Shown here piece after piece: positions 10,765 through 21,781 of a DNA stretch of 34,559 nucleotides. A program made the position numbers and the translations under genes. The stretch's first letter is position 1. Each line of letters starts with the position of its first letter. This stretch comes from Irineochytrium annulatum. Taxonomy: Eukaryota > Chytridiomycota > Chytridiomycetes > Chytridiales > Chytridiaceae. The DNA lies in contig JADGJL010000108.1 in assembly GCA_027600665.1 (NCBI GenBank), forward strand, positions 7,259 to 41,817. The letters are read 5' to 3'. A model generated the notes under the pieces. The model searched no databases. It saw only the letters and a list, made by a program, of their open reading frames with translations, and was not told the DNA's origin.

Positions 10765-12610
10765 TCATCTACACCGCGGACACAACCAATGATCAAGTCC
10801 ATCCCCTTCCGCCACCCCAACGCAACTCCCATGGAACCACTTGGTGCACTGATCGCACGCAATCATGAACAAACCGTAGTCGACGGTCGGGTGGTCGCAG
10901 ATGCACCGGATCTCCTCCACCGTCTCCTCTTGCTGTACCGCCAAAACGTTGCTCAGCGCGCTCGGGACCTTCACCGCGCTCGTCTGATCTAGCGACTTGG
11001 TGGCCTTGTGGCTGCTTGACGAGTGCATAGATTTCTTCTTCTTCTTTTCTGGGCCGGAGGGTTTGGGTGACGTGAGGCTGAGTTTTATCTTGAGTTTTGG
11101 TGGGACAAGAGGTGGTTGCTCGACGAGTGATGTTGATGAACTTGCAAATGGTGATGCACCTATTGGCTGCGGCGCGGGCTTCGGCGGCTCCCATGCCTCC
11201 ACATGCTCCATCACCGACATCGATTTCGACACATTCTTCTCCGACATAACCTTGGACAAAGTCGCAAGTTTCTCGACACCGGCCGCCTCCTTTTCCGCCT
11301 TGCTCGCCTTCTTCTTCGCCGCCGCCCCGCCTGTCTTGGCACCAACATTCGACGGCGGGCTCTCCAGCTTCGTCAGCGGCTTCGGCGCCGTCGGCTTCTC
11401 CGGCTCCTCCGCCTTAACATCCGCGGATCTAAAGAACCCTCCCAACTTCTTCCCAAAAAGAAGGATATCGTCACCCAGCGACCGCGACGGCGCGCACGCG
11501 TATACGGAGTCGGCGGGGACGGCCTCTGAATCCCGATAACTCTCCTTCAAAAGGCGGAGGGACGCCTGAACGCGTGGCTTCAACGCCGTAAGGTCCTCGG
11601 TGGAGAGGACGAGGGCGTTTTCCTCCCGGATCGTCGGGTCCGGCGAGGGCGGAAGATCGACCTCGGGCATAGGTGGCGGGTCGTATTTGGGGGCCGTTCC
11701 ACTTGGCCTCGTAAAGATGTTCGCCGGCACGCGTTTCCGCGCGCGCTTTGCAACTGGGACGACGTCATAGCTCTCGTCGACATCCATCGCCAGATCACCT
11801 TGCCCTTCCTCCTCCTCCCGATGTTTCGAGGTCGAGCGCGCGTTGTTGACGTCAAAGTCCTCCAGATCCGCCTCGGTGGGGAAATCGGGAAGAAACTTTG
11901 TGATATGCGGACCACGTTTTTTTAATGGCCGTGTCGACGAGCCCTCAGCCGCCGTCGCTCTCGCAGGTTCGTCGCCTTTTGCAGGGAACAATGTTGTCAG
12001 CGAGGGCAGGTCGCCCCATTGCACGTTGCCGCTGTCCGTTGGTGTCCGTCCTGAGGAACTTATGAGACATTAAGCGAACAAAGAGCCGAGCTTGGTCATC
12101 CAGTTTCAAAGAGAGCTCACATGGGGACTGGAAAAGGACCCGGCGCTGGCCTGGCATGGAAAGACTTAGGAGGTGCAGGAGGGTTTGCGACAGCCCGGTT
12201 TCCAATAACAGGCTCTGCGGCCGCCGCGGCCTCGTAGGACGTCACCATAAGCCCGTACTCCTTTAGTTCCGCCATATCCACTCCTGCCTTTGAGTCAACA
12301 ACAGGACAACGTCCTTCCCGACAGCTCACCAGCCTCCACCAGCGCGCAAACGAGGTCCTCCAAATTCACCGCTCTCCGATCTTGAAGGTGGCAATAACTG
12401 CATGCCTTCGCTCCCAGCCGCTGGAGGACGTGGCCAAGGATGTCGGTGAGCAGAGCTACTGCCGAGGTCGTCGCCGAGTCGAACTTCGAGCTCTTCTTAA
12501 TGATCTCGGCAACCTGTTCCGAAGGGGGCCGATCAAGACTGGATTGCGGGCGTTCATGAGGAGCTCACCATGCTCTGGTTAAAGCCCACCGCAAACTCAA
12601 CGATGGACAT
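10765..12610 (-). CDS. TAF3: TAF3-like TFIID subunit: histone fold plus C-terminal PHD finger
   Basis: Four exons on the minus strand: 12569-12610, 12330-12513, 12121-12283 and 10765-12058, totalling 1683 nt (560 aa), all junctions in phase. Residues 1-78 form a bromodomain-associated (TAF8/TAF3-type) histone fold: VAEIIKKSSKFDSATTSAVA, LLTDILGHVLQRLGAKACSY, AVNLEDLVCALVEA. The middle is acidic, then Lys/Ala/Pro-rich and probably disordered. The last 47 residues are a PHD finger with all C4HC3 ligands: RCICDHPTVDYGLFMIACDQ, then C, KWFHGSC, WLCPRC. This N-terminal histone fold and C-terminal PHD layout is diagnostic of TAF3, which pairs with TAF10 in TFIID and reads H3K4me3 in animals. The start at 12610 gives MSIVEFAVGFNQSM before the first intron, sensible for the family. 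It lies head-to-head with prenylcysteine oxidase. Confidence 0.88.
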
Positions 12611-12619
12611 CGTCCAGCG
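12611..12619. promoter_or_regulatory. Nine-base gap between divergent start codons
   Basis: TAF3 starts at 12610 on the minus strand and the oxidase starts at 12620 on the plus strand. Core promoter and 5' UTR of each must therefore lie within the other's coding region. If the oxidase uses its next ATG (12647) the gap is 36 bp. No TATA-like element fits in either version. Confidence 0.5.
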
Positions 12620-14508
12620 ATGCCGTTAGGAATTTTCGATTGCTTAATGCCAACCGCAGCGCGTCGACTTGCCCGCTTGATCGTCCCTGCGGTCGCCGTC
12701 TTCGTCCTCATTCTCCTCCTCTCTGACCCGACAAACGCCGTCGAGTTACAGAGAGCGAACGATCACGCCGTGGATCCCGACCTTGGGCCGGCACACCACC
12801 CCAACCTCATCTTCCAGGTCGGCGACTTCGACGCCGACGACATCTTGGGCATTGCGGACATTGCTCTGGACTCCCACGACCGTGAGCTGGACGGAACACC
12901 TATGACGAAGCCGAGACGCGTTGCGATCATCGGGGCCGGGGCTGCCGGCTCATCCGCGGCCTACTTCTTGTCGAAGGCGTACGAGAACAACACGGCGAAT
13001 GCACCGGAGATCACGGTGTATGAGGCTTCGGACAGGGTTGGCGGCCGCGCAAAGATGTTCGACGTGCCGGTCTCGAAGGAAGATGACCCCATGGGCCGGG
13101 AGGGCACGGTCGTGTCTGTGGAAACGGGAGCTTCTATCTTTTGTTAGTAACCCATGCGGTTTACCACGTAGGACATATTTCATGCTGATGTGAGATTCAG
13201 CATTGTCGAACAGGAACTTGGTGGAATTCGCCAAGGCGAACAATCTTTCTTTCAATGAGGATAAGACGCCGCCCGTGCCCCCGCTAGGTATATTCAACGG
13301 GAAGGAGTTCGTTTACCAAGCGTCTACTTCACCGTGGCGGACGATCGCCTCTGCGTTATGGAGATGGGGTTATGCCTCCACGTCACGCTCGCGCTCGCTC
13401 GCTTTTGACGTAAACGCGCGGTTTGATAGGAATTACGACCTTGCGGAGAAGGATGAATTGGCGTTTGAGACCGTCGAAGGATTCTTAACGCACTTAGAGC
13501 TAATCGAACTTGCGGAGGCACCCTCGAGGGAGAAGTTGACGGAGCTTGGAATGGGGGAGCTGTACTTGAATGAATTAGTGGAGGTCAGCCAATAGTCTAA
13601 TATGGTCATGAGTTCTCAAGCGGATATCAGGCAGCGACGCGAGTGAACTACGCGCAAAATCTCGACCTAAACTCCCTCGCGACATGCATCTGCCTAATTG
13701 CGGCGTTCATCCCGGTTCACAACATTGCCGGCGGGAACGAGCGCATCTACGAACAGATGATGGTTAATTCCGGTGCGAAGGTTCTATTGGAGACCGAGGT
13801 CACGAGGATACTGAAAAGGATCGAGGGCGGGAAAGTATCCTACGCCGTGGGGGACGCCTACGGCAATATGGACGAATATGACGCCGTGATCGTTGCTGTT
13901 CCCGCTACAAAGGTACGTGCAAAGTTGTTCTGTTGTGAAAAGCGTGGCTAATTATCGACCTTCATCAGGCGCTGTCCGCGATCTCCTTCGAAGGCATTCC
14001 AAAACCCGTCCCCGTCCCTTTTGTCCACCTCCACGTCACCTTCGTCACGGGCGTCCTCAACAAATCGTACTTTGGCGTCGCCACGACCGCCGATCTCCCC
14101 AGAACGATCGCTACCACCAATAACCCATCATGCCCTTTCAACAGCATCGGCGTTCGCAGTTTCCTAGCGAACGGCGTGACGGTCTCGAAGATCTTCAGCC
14201 CTCAACCTCTATCAGACGACGTTCTGGGCCAGATTTACTCGGAGATCAGGAGGGTGGATCGGTTCGAGTGGGACTCGTATCCGGTGTTGACTCCGGTGAA
14301 AAGGGGGCAGTGGCCGAGGTTCGAGCTGGAAGAGGGGACGACGAACGGCGGCGGCGTCTATTATGTCAACGCGCTGGAGGCGGCGTTCTCGGCCATGGAG
14401 AGCGAGACGGTTGCGGCGAGAAACGTCGTGCAACTTTTGAAGAGGAGATGGGAGGGGAAGGGGTCAACTGTGGTGGTGAAGAAGGGGGGTTTGAAGGCGA
14501 AGCTGTGA
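12620..14508 (+). CDS. PCYOX1: Prenylcysteine oxidase (FAD-dependent)
   Basis: The family releases cysteine and a prenyl aldehyde from prenylcysteine left after degradation of farnesylated or geranylgeranylated proteins, in lysosome/vacuole or secretory compartments. Exons: 12620-13142, 13201-13583, 13631-13912 and 13969-14508, totalling 1728 nt (575 aa), all in phase. An N-terminal hydrophobic segment (ARLIVPAVAVFVLILLLS) acts as signal or anchor. The dinucleotide-binding motif RVAIIGAGAAGSSAAYFL sits at about residue 99, followed by GGRAK. Family blocks include SNRNLVEFAKANNL, VEAATRVNYAQNLDLNSL (rebuilt across intron 2) and HNIAGGNERIYEQMM. The C-terminal half, from ALSAISFEGIP to the end, matches the lyase-like domain. 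Two ATGs are possible (12620, 12647); both leave the signal segment intact. Confidence 0.88.
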
Positions 14509-15000
14509 GATAGACTTTGCCGGGGCTATTGTTTCTTCATTCGACATGTCATAATCTTACGCGTTACACCTTCCCCATAACGATGTTCAGTAACTGTTTT
14601 TCTTTTGAATATATGTACCTACAAGTCAATAATGGTTGGCAGACTATTCGCATGCAGAAATGGACAAAAGAACGAAAGGCGAAACATCCATTAGCAATTA
14701 ACGTGATAGCTCATCGCAGATCCCTGCTTGGCCCATCATAAGCGTTTGGTCAGACTGCGCTAGAGATCAATCGCGTGATCCCCGCAAGCGCCGTAATCGC
14801 CAACGAATGGTGTCTTCTCCTGAATGGAGCGCACCAGCCATATGGTGGCAGAACGCGCTTGACCGGGTGGTAGCTGTACGAGGCCTTCGCAGCGTTATGT
14901 CCGTGCTATGCGAAAAGATCAAGTCAGAACAAAAAGGTAGGAACGGAAAAAGGGAACATCTAGAATTTCACCCGTCGCGGCATCCCTCGAACGTCGTCGC
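14509..15000. other. Intergenic
   Basis: The 3' flank of the oxidase, followed by sequence without a supported gene. The possible FetB-like remnant to the right may originally have extended into it. Confidence 0.4.
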
Positions 15001-16016
15001 TCAACCTACAACGGCGCGTATGGTGTAGACTTCAAATTCGTCCGATGACCCGGCGGAGCTAGGTCTTGTCGGAGGACGCGAAATGACGTTGATGGTCGTC
15101 AGGAACCGGCATGTCCTTCAGCGGCTGGGCGCGAATCCTCGCAGGGTCGCCACGACGCAGGTGGAGATCTCAAGAAGGCGCGATGGGTGGCGTCTACACG
15201 CGTGCAAGAGAGTCAAGAACGGCAACAAAGCTCGCTGGATCAAAAGCATGACCTCGTTGCCACCGTCGCCGTGGTCTCGCGTAGACGAGAGATGTGTTCC
15301 CAGTCTCTGTTGCAAGCAATCAGCATGAGGAGCACACCAAAGGCCCGGAAAGGGAATAGTTCTCACTGATCGACGCGATCAAACAAGCAGGGGTACTCGT
15401 AGAAAATTCTGAATGATGTGTCCACAAACGCCGCCCTCGACTCCGACGTCCTACTAGCCGTCGAGAACCTATTGATAACGTCCACTCTCCAGCCTTAAAA
15501 TGAACCCGCTTCATGAGCTGCCCAAAGTTCCGATAGTATCCCAAATCCTTTCTTTCTCGTTCTAGAAGTCTGCCGGCTCGATCCTCTCGCCCTCCTAAAC
15601 CAATCGGCTGTCCGTGACCCAAGGGCTAGGGGATGTAGGCACGTGGCCAAAGGCGTCTTTGGCGGAGGTCGAAGAAGGTGTAGTTGAGGCCATCGAGTTG
15701 GTAGTTGCGACCATAGCGTGCCTCAAATGAAGGCAAGTAAGACACAGGATAACACACGTGAAAGAGATACCAACCCAGTTTGCGTGGTAAGGAACCAGCT
15801 TCTTCCCCGTAAGATTGCGTCCGTCGACGACGCCATGGATGCTGTCAGGGTCATTAGCGCATGGGAGACACCTTTCTCCACACCTTCCGCCAACGTCCTC
15901 CTGCAGGATCAAGAGATTAGAGGTCTGATGCGGCAGGTCGTGGTCACGATCAGCGGGCGCGACGCGCTGGCTGAAGAGTTGACCATCACTGCTAAAACTG
16001 AGCCAATTTGCATCAT
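15001..16016 (-). pseudogene. Possible decayed FetB/UPF0014 permease, divergent from the FetA-like gene
   Basis: Read on the minus strand from about 16016, fragments resemble the UPF0014 (FetB, plant ALS3/STAR2) membrane family in the right order but in different frames. The first is MMQIGSVLAVMVNSSASAS, running into RPLIVTTTCRIRPLIS, compared with the family's first helix and its SLLVAALRCVVQL-type stretch. Next come ALMTLTASMASSTDA and a hydrophobic VGISFTCVILCLTC. Much later come TLRGFAPSR (compare LAFGASR), TTINVIS (compare PTINQMS) and SSDEFEVYTIRAVV (compare the GSS...YQI.VMF stretch). Stops and frame changes separate these. This is a by-eye match to a remembered family consensus, so it is tentative. 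What raises it above chance is position: UPF0014 proteins are the known partners of FetA-type ATPases, and an intact one starts at 16015 on the other strand. Confidence 0.33.
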
Positions 16017-16915
16017 GTTGGAAGTGAGCGATCTCAGCAAGCGGCTGCCAGACGGGCGGGTGCTCTTCCACGACATCTCCTTCACCGTCAAGCTCGACAG
16101 GAGGGAGCCGACCGTGCTGGCCGTACGGGGCCCAAGTGGTGGGATTGATTTAGGCAAGGGACATTGCAATTGAACTCTGACCACGTCAGCACTGCAGGGT
16201 GCGGGAAGACGACGCTGTTGAAGTGTTTGGCGCAGCTGATTCCTTATGACGGCGGGAGCGTGACTCTGCATGGGAGGTACGGCGCCGCGACCATGTCCAC
16301 GCTGGCTTCGTATTCTAACAACATCACGCAGCTCACCCGCGGAGACGGGCGTGCCGCAATGGCGGACAAGGGTTCAGTACGTGCCTCAGCGGCCGCCGGC
16401 ACTTCCAGGGACGCCGAAGGACTTCCTGGGAACTATGAAGTCATTCGCGGCTCAGAAGAGTCGAGACAAACTAGATACTGATCCGGTGAGCTGACGATGA
16501 GCGAAGTTCGGAAATAACTGACGTTTGGAAAACCATTATAACGCTTCTTCAGATAGCGGTGGCAGCGAAATGGGGACTTAGCGAGGACGCGTGGGAGAAG
16601 GATTGGAATCAGCTAAGTGGGGGTGAGATTCAAAGAATCGCGATGGCGATCGCTGTTGGGAGGGAGCCGGATGTACTGTTGCTCGACGGTTCGTGATTGC
16701 ATGGCGTTCAACTTCGCTAAGCATTATTCATTTAAGAGCCGACGAGTGCGTTGGACCCGGAGACGACGCGGCTAGTGGAGCAAACGCTGACGCAATACAA
16801 CTGCTTGTGGATTACGCACAGCCCGGAGCAGGAGGCAAGGGTCGCCACGCGATCGTTGGTGATGGATCGGGATGAGAACGGCGGGCATGTGTCACTCGCG
16901 ATCAATCATCGTTAG
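16015..16915 (+). CDS. Stand-alone ABC ATPase of the FetA/YbbL (plant STAR1) type
   Basis: Exons: 16015-16138, 16198-16276, 16332-16485, 16553-16688 and 16737-16915, totalling 672 nt (223 aa), all in phase. It is a single nucleotide-binding domain with no membrane part. Walker A GPSGCGKTTLLK is completed across intron 1; a Q-loop region VQYVPQRPPALPGTPKDF follows. The signature is LSGGEIQRIAMAIAVGREP, Walker B and D-loop DVLLLDEPTSALDPET (intron 4 splits the catalytic Glu codon), and the H-loop LWITHSPEQEA. Length and the VPQRP..PGT..DF block fit FetA/YbbL, which in bacteria works with permease FetB in iron homeostasis and oxidative-stress resistance. In plants, STAR1 with ALS3/STAR2 gives aluminium tolerance. 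The substrate here is unknown. The start at 16015 gives MLEVSDLSKRLPDGR, a normal N-terminus. All catalytic residues are present, so it looks functional. Confidence 0.85.
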
Positions 16916-17095
16916 CCGCACTACGCTAGTGCGCGCGGCGGTGACATTTCCACGCGCGACGAGTAGCTTGTGATGTCGAGACTCGAGTTTTCCGCACTTG
17001 TTGCATCTATCCCGCTTGACAAATATCCCTCTTGATATGCGCTGTATGGCATTCTTTACTGCAGTTGCTGATGCTTCCTTTTCTTGTTTATGCAT
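16892..17095 (-). CDS. Doubtful small ORF with an HNH-like Cys/His pattern
   Basis: A 67-codon ATG-to-stop frame overlaps the 3' end of the ATPase gene in antisense. It reads AVKNAIQRISRGIFVKRDRC, then NKCGK and ESRHHKLL. The pattern of a helix with AI..GI, then C..CG, then HH recalls short HNH/zinc-binding proteins of phage type, but the usual downstream DYS..L...WLC..CH block is missing. It could be a fragment or chance. No splice or promoter evidence. Confidence 0.15.
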   Translation of the reverse strand: MHKQEKEASATAVKNAIQRISRGIFVKRDRCNKCGKLESRHHKLLVARGNVTAARTSVVRLTMIDRE

Positions 17096-17347
17096 ACTTC
17101 GATTCTCAAACAACAATATGAAGTTTATACATCACAGTTGAACGACAATTTAATTGTTTCTTCAGTGACTTTTACTTGCTAACTCTCGATCAGCAGACCC
17201 AACACTGCCCTGCGGTCCGGCTCTGGGTGTCCGAATTGATCCAGCACCACACATTTTTGGCCCCCACCACCTTGGGCCAGTCGGTCGTCTCCCCACCACG
17301 GGTGCTCGTCATCACCTCGCACACCTCCTCGCGTCCTTCTGCATACC
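17096..17347. other. Intergenic; possible F-box gene promoter
   Basis: AT-rich to about 17180, then GC-richer. Open frames on the minus strand here (about 17179-17563) have no clear family and no coherent splice structure. Confidence 0.35.
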
Positions 17348-20269
17348 ATGGACGTCGACGGCCCGGAATGCGGCCGGAGTGATGGAGTGCTCGCCGACGA
17401 CGTTGAGATGGACCCAACTAACGGCTGGCCCCGCCCACTGGCCTCGAACCGCAACTCGGGACCGGGGCAGCTGCACAGCCTCTGTCAGCCCCAGCAGCAG
17501 CTGTCCAGCCATGCGGTCGCTGAAAGCAAGGGACGGCGTTGGTCCGGCCAGCAGAAGAAGCACCTACTCCGCCATACGTTCAGGAGAACCAGCGTGAGTG
17601 TGAGAGCTGTTGGAGGAGTAGGATTTGCGACGGGAATGTCCAGGAATGAAGGTTGGGATTGCTGGGCATGTCGGGCAATATCCTGGGCAGGGGGTGATGG
17701 TTTAGGAGCCCTGTGCCCTGAGATGGGCCTTCGGGTATGCAGTGCTGGTGCTAACGATCTTCACCCGCCCCGAAAAGCATCCACCCTCTTTCCCGATCGA
17801 GTCACTTCAAGAAACGGAATTGCTTTCGCCATCGACGTCGTCGTCCTCCCACCAATCGGCGAGTACAACGTCGACCAGCACCCTCTCCATCAACACTTCG
17901 GTCACCACGGCGCCATTATCCTTGTTTTCAACCTTCTCCGGGGCGTCGTCAGGCTCCTGTTGGACCTCGTCGCCGAATTCGAACTCCGACATCGCAGCGC
18001 ACGCATCAGCTCCGCAGCCAACATGGTCAGCGACCACGGCCAGGCCTTCGAGCCCTTTGGTCGTCACGAAGGCGACGACGTACAGCAGCAGCCACGGCAC
18101 CCTTTTTCAAAGCAGCAAGCTGGATAACCTCCCCACGGAGCTCATCACGCAGATTCTCTGCCACCTTCGTGCTCCCACCGACCTTTTCCGTTGCTCCTTG
18201 ACGTGCCGCTCTCTCGCACCCATTTCCTTGCAAATCGTTTATCACAAGCCGTCCATCACTACGCCTGCCGCCCTTCAAGGCTTCTTCGATAGTGTCTGCC
18301 CGCGACAACTCGCAGATGGTAAAGATGTTGTCGACGACATGAACGAGGATCTCGACGACCGGCCGCCCGAGGCGGACATCTCTTCGCCTTCCAACTTCCC
18401 CGCTGACGATAATCCTCACACCGTCAAAACAGCTTTCGTCTACGCTTCTATGCTCCGCCGCCTCACCCTCCCCGACACGCTTTCCAACTTCATCGACGAC
18501 GCTCTCATCACCCGCCTCGCCCTTTCCAACCCCGCAAACCTGGAAAAGCTCTCCATTCGATCGTGCGCCATCCTGACGGAGACCCCTCTGTCCTCCCTGA
18601 TATCTAGGTGCTCCAGACTTACTTCCCTGGACGTCTCCAACATCCCCGCCGTGGGCTCTGCATTCCTCAAAGCAGTCGCGGCGTCTTGCGAACGGATCGC
18701 AAGTCTACATATTGCCGGAACCGGGGTGGACGATCTAGGCCTTATCGAGGTAGCGATGAAGCGGGGCAAGACGTTGAAGAAGATCATGATGAGCGAATGT
18801 GGGGGCGTGACGGATCGGGCGCTGGTGGTTATGGCAAGGCAATGCAGAAAACTAGTCGAGTTGGATTTGAGTGGGTGCGGCGAGGGCGTGACGGGGGTTG
18901 GCGTTGCAGCGTTGTTGGGGTTGAGGAGTACGGGAGATGCGGAGCAGGAAGGGGGTTTGAGGTTTCTAAGGGATTTGAATTTGGCGAGATGTTTCTCGAT
19001 AGCGGAGGTAAAAATATCTCCTTATTGCTTTGGTATCTGTATCGGTGGCTTACGGTTTTCATGCAGCCCGCCCCTCTCTTGCCTACAAATCCTGTGCCGC
19101 TCCACACCCTTCGTAGCCTCAACCTCGGCGACATTTCTACTATCACGGACGGTTTCCTCATTTCGGTGCTGGCGCAGACACCGAAGCTGAGGACCCTCGT
19201 GCTCTCTCGCTGCGCGGCTTTGACGGACGACGGCATTTCGGCTGTGGCTCAGATCGGTCGTTCTCTCCATTTTCTGCACATGGGCCACTGCGACGCGTTG
19301 ACGGATGAGGGCGTTCGGAGGGTCGTAACGGCGTGTGTCAAGCTGAGGTACCTGGACCTGTCTAGTTTGAGAATTACGGACGCGGTTAGCACTTATCCTC
19401 CTTCTCATTGGCCCGCTTTCTAATTTCGTTGCATGTCCGATCAGGCCCTCATCGACGTCTCTCGCTCCTGCACGCGCCTCCGACGCCTCAGCATCACCAA
19501 GTGCCGGCTTTTGACAGACGCCTCGCTCCAGACCTTGCATCTCCTCGCACCCACGCTAGAGCGCGTACACCTCTCATACTGCCCTAACTTGTCCTCACGT
19601 GTACTCCGCCTCCTCATTGAATCTTGCTATGTTTTAAGTTACATCACGCTGTCGGGGTGTATGCGTGTGCTGGAATCCGATACGGAGGGTAACGACGGAG
19701 ATCACGGACCGGTAGATGCGAGCGCGACGTTGCCGGCAAGTCCGCGACCGCTGTCGGCCCTCGTGAGGGGCTTGAGCAGGCCAGCGCCAGCCGAGTATAC
19801 CGAGGAGCAGCGGAGGGGCTTCTGCGCGCTTGGCGTTGACGGCATTGCGGCCTTGAGGACCGAGTACGGGGTGGACGCTGACGTCGTGGGAACGGATTCA
19901 CCGGAGTCTGGAGGGTTGTTTGGGGGTGAGGATGTGGAGGCGGCAGGTGACCGTGACGTTGAGGAGGAGGACAACGAGGAGGTTACTGGCGAACTCGCAC
20001 CTGCGGCTGAGGGCCCCGACGGGATGGCGGACGTGACGCCGCAGGGCGTCTGTGGGGTGAGCGAAGCCGCGACGAGCATGCCGATCGAGATACCGACGCC
20101 ACCGGCCGGGTCCAAGGCGGGTCCCTCGAGAAGGGGTGACGGGGATGGGTTTGAGGGTGGAGGTTGGTGCAGCGGGTCCAGCTTTGGGTCGGCGTCGACG
20201 GGGACCGCGTTCACGGCTTGGAGGTCGTGGGGTGGGAGGGAGAACGGGAACGGGGTACGGGGGCCGTGA
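17348..20269 (+). CDS. F-box / leucine-rich-repeat protein (GRR1/FBXL type)
   Basis: Substrate-recognition subunit of an SCF ubiquitin ligase: the F-box binds Skp1 and the LRR solenoid binds targets. Solid exons: 17778-19007, 19067-19384 and 19445-20269. A first exon at 17348-17593 (ATG, good donor GTGAGT, phase 0) is inferred because the next exon has no ATG before the F-box; with it the protein is 872 aa. After a Ser/Thr-rich N-terminus, the F-box lies at about residues 195-238 (LDNLPTELITQILCHLRAPT, then CSLTCRSLAPISLQIVYHKP). About 12 cysteine-containing LRRs follow, such as LEKLSIRSCAILTETPLSSL, LVELDLSGCGEGVTGVGVAA, LRTLVLSRCAALTDDGISAV and LRRLSITKCRLLTDASLQTL. The C-terminal 200 residues are acidic and Gly/Ser-rich with no domain. 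Confidence 0.85.
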
Positions 20270-20856
20270 TGCTTTTTCGCATATTTATTGCTCGATGATG
20301 GGAGCCCGCCGAGGCGGTGGGTGCATGGACTTTATCTCCTATCTCTAATCCGCATTGCCGTAATTTATTACACATGCACTTTCATTGTACACATGCTATC
20401 TCATCCTTTATTTATTTTGTGTTTTTGTAGCCGACCTATTTGATAATATCATGACCGCACCGCCAGTAGCAATTTAGATGCTTTCCTAATGTGTTGCGAT
20501 GAGTTTGTAGTAATCTGCTTTCATTATGGACCCATTAATGTCTCCAGTCGTACCTGCATGGAAAACCCCAAATAAAAAGAATTCCACGTCCACACCTCAG
20601 CGATACAGTGCAAATGATCAAGGCAACGTTTATTATATGTAACGTATATAGCGGGTAAACGGCGTGCCCGACCAAACAAAAGCAACGTGCAAGCAAACAG
20701 TGCAAGAAAGCAGGGTAGGCCTTTATGTTGATGGTAGTCCCCAATCCCCAAAATCCGCGCCGTCCAATTTTACTTGCTGTAGGTCCAGACGCTACGAGAA
20801 GGGAGGCGGCATGAGAACGTCTGCTGGCTGTCGAAGCTTACAATTTGAAGAAAAAC
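20270..20856. other. Tail-to-tail spacer
   Basis: Lies between the 3' ends of the F-box gene (plus) and RPS21 (minus). AT-rich, particularly 20340-20560. I see no gene in it; 3' UTRs are the likely content. Confidence 0.5.
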
Positions 20857-21373
20857 TTACTTTTTAAGGTAACCGTCCTGGGTCGCGAGCCTGTTGAGCG
20901 CGTCGTCGGACTCCCCCACGGACCTGACGAAGCCGGACAGGGCGAAAGTCTTCGACTGGCCGGTGAGCCTGCCGTCCGCGTTCACCTCGCCAATGTTGAT
21001 CTGAACGGAGGCGTGGTCCTTAGCCGTGATCAGGCGGCCGGTGGCGGAGCTGAACCGCGAAAGAAGAAGATAAGAATTTATGATTCAGAAAGAATATTTC
21101 GATTTGGTCGCGCGAAAGCACTAGAAAAAAGGCGGGATAAAGTACTCACCACTTCCGAGGAATGTAAAGGTCGACGATCTGCGGCGATTTTAATACAGCG
21201 TTAGGAAGGCACTCAATCACCACTCCGTTCCGCATAGACCCCCCCAAAGTCCCCTCCAACAGCCTCGGACAGCGCTCAGATATCCAAAACCAGAAACCTC
21301 GACATTCGTGACCTCCATGATGGCCCTCCCGTCAAGCTCAACGACGCCGTACCTGCCCCTTGTCGTTCTCCAT
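20857..21373 (-). CDS. RPS21: 40S ribosomal protein S21 (eS21)
   Basis: Small-subunit ribosomal protein needed for 18S rRNA 3' maturation. Minus-strand exons: 21353-21373, 21150-21178 and 20857-21049, totalling 243 nt (80 aa); the family is 80-87 aa. Sequence: MENDKGQ, then IVDLYIPRK, then (Cys rebuilt across intron 2) [63 protein letters not shown]. This matches S21 throughout. Intron 1 (174 nt) comes after seven codons, typical of fungal ribosomal genes. The stop codon overlaps a perfect donor-like string (the frame reads AAG TAA GTT), so a further intron with a few extra residues cannot be excluded, but the length is already right. Confidence 0.93.
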
Positions 21374-21781
21374 ACTGCGCTGTAGACTCGCGAATGAGAA
21401 AAAAAGAGGGTTTGACGGCGTCAAGCCACCTTAGCCATCGCACAAGCCGCTTAATGTAGCAACTATGACTTCCGACTTCGCATCACGCATATTGCTTTAT
21501 AAACAGGATAGGGAGAATTTTCTATTCGAACAGATCAACGTACACACCCATTCAGATTGGAACATAGATTGCTTGAAAACATTGGTAAAAGCGAAAAAAT
21601 AGAGTAATATATTTGACTTCTAACATTGCATAGCAACAGCTTCATTAACCTGATCGAAAAGAAATTTTCAAGCCGAACACGTACAACTTGTAAAACCTCA
21701 TGGCCTTCCATCCCCTCTTAAACCAGCAGCACTACAGGATCGAAAAGGCAAAAAACGGACGCCAGTAAAAACGAAAACTCT
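21374..21781. promoter_or_regulatory. RPS21 upstream region and 3' flank of the next gene
   Basis: About 400 bp of AT-rich DNA upstream of the RPS21 start, also holding the 3' flank of the membrane-protein gene. No specific element recognised; the position makes it the RPS21 promoter. Confidence 0.4.

Noticed and set aside
17190..17417. Minus-strand peptide with TDWPKVVG, recalling potato inhibitor I proteins
   Set aside because: Only eight residues fit; the rest of the domain, including the reactive-site loop and C-terminal strand, is not visible in any frame.
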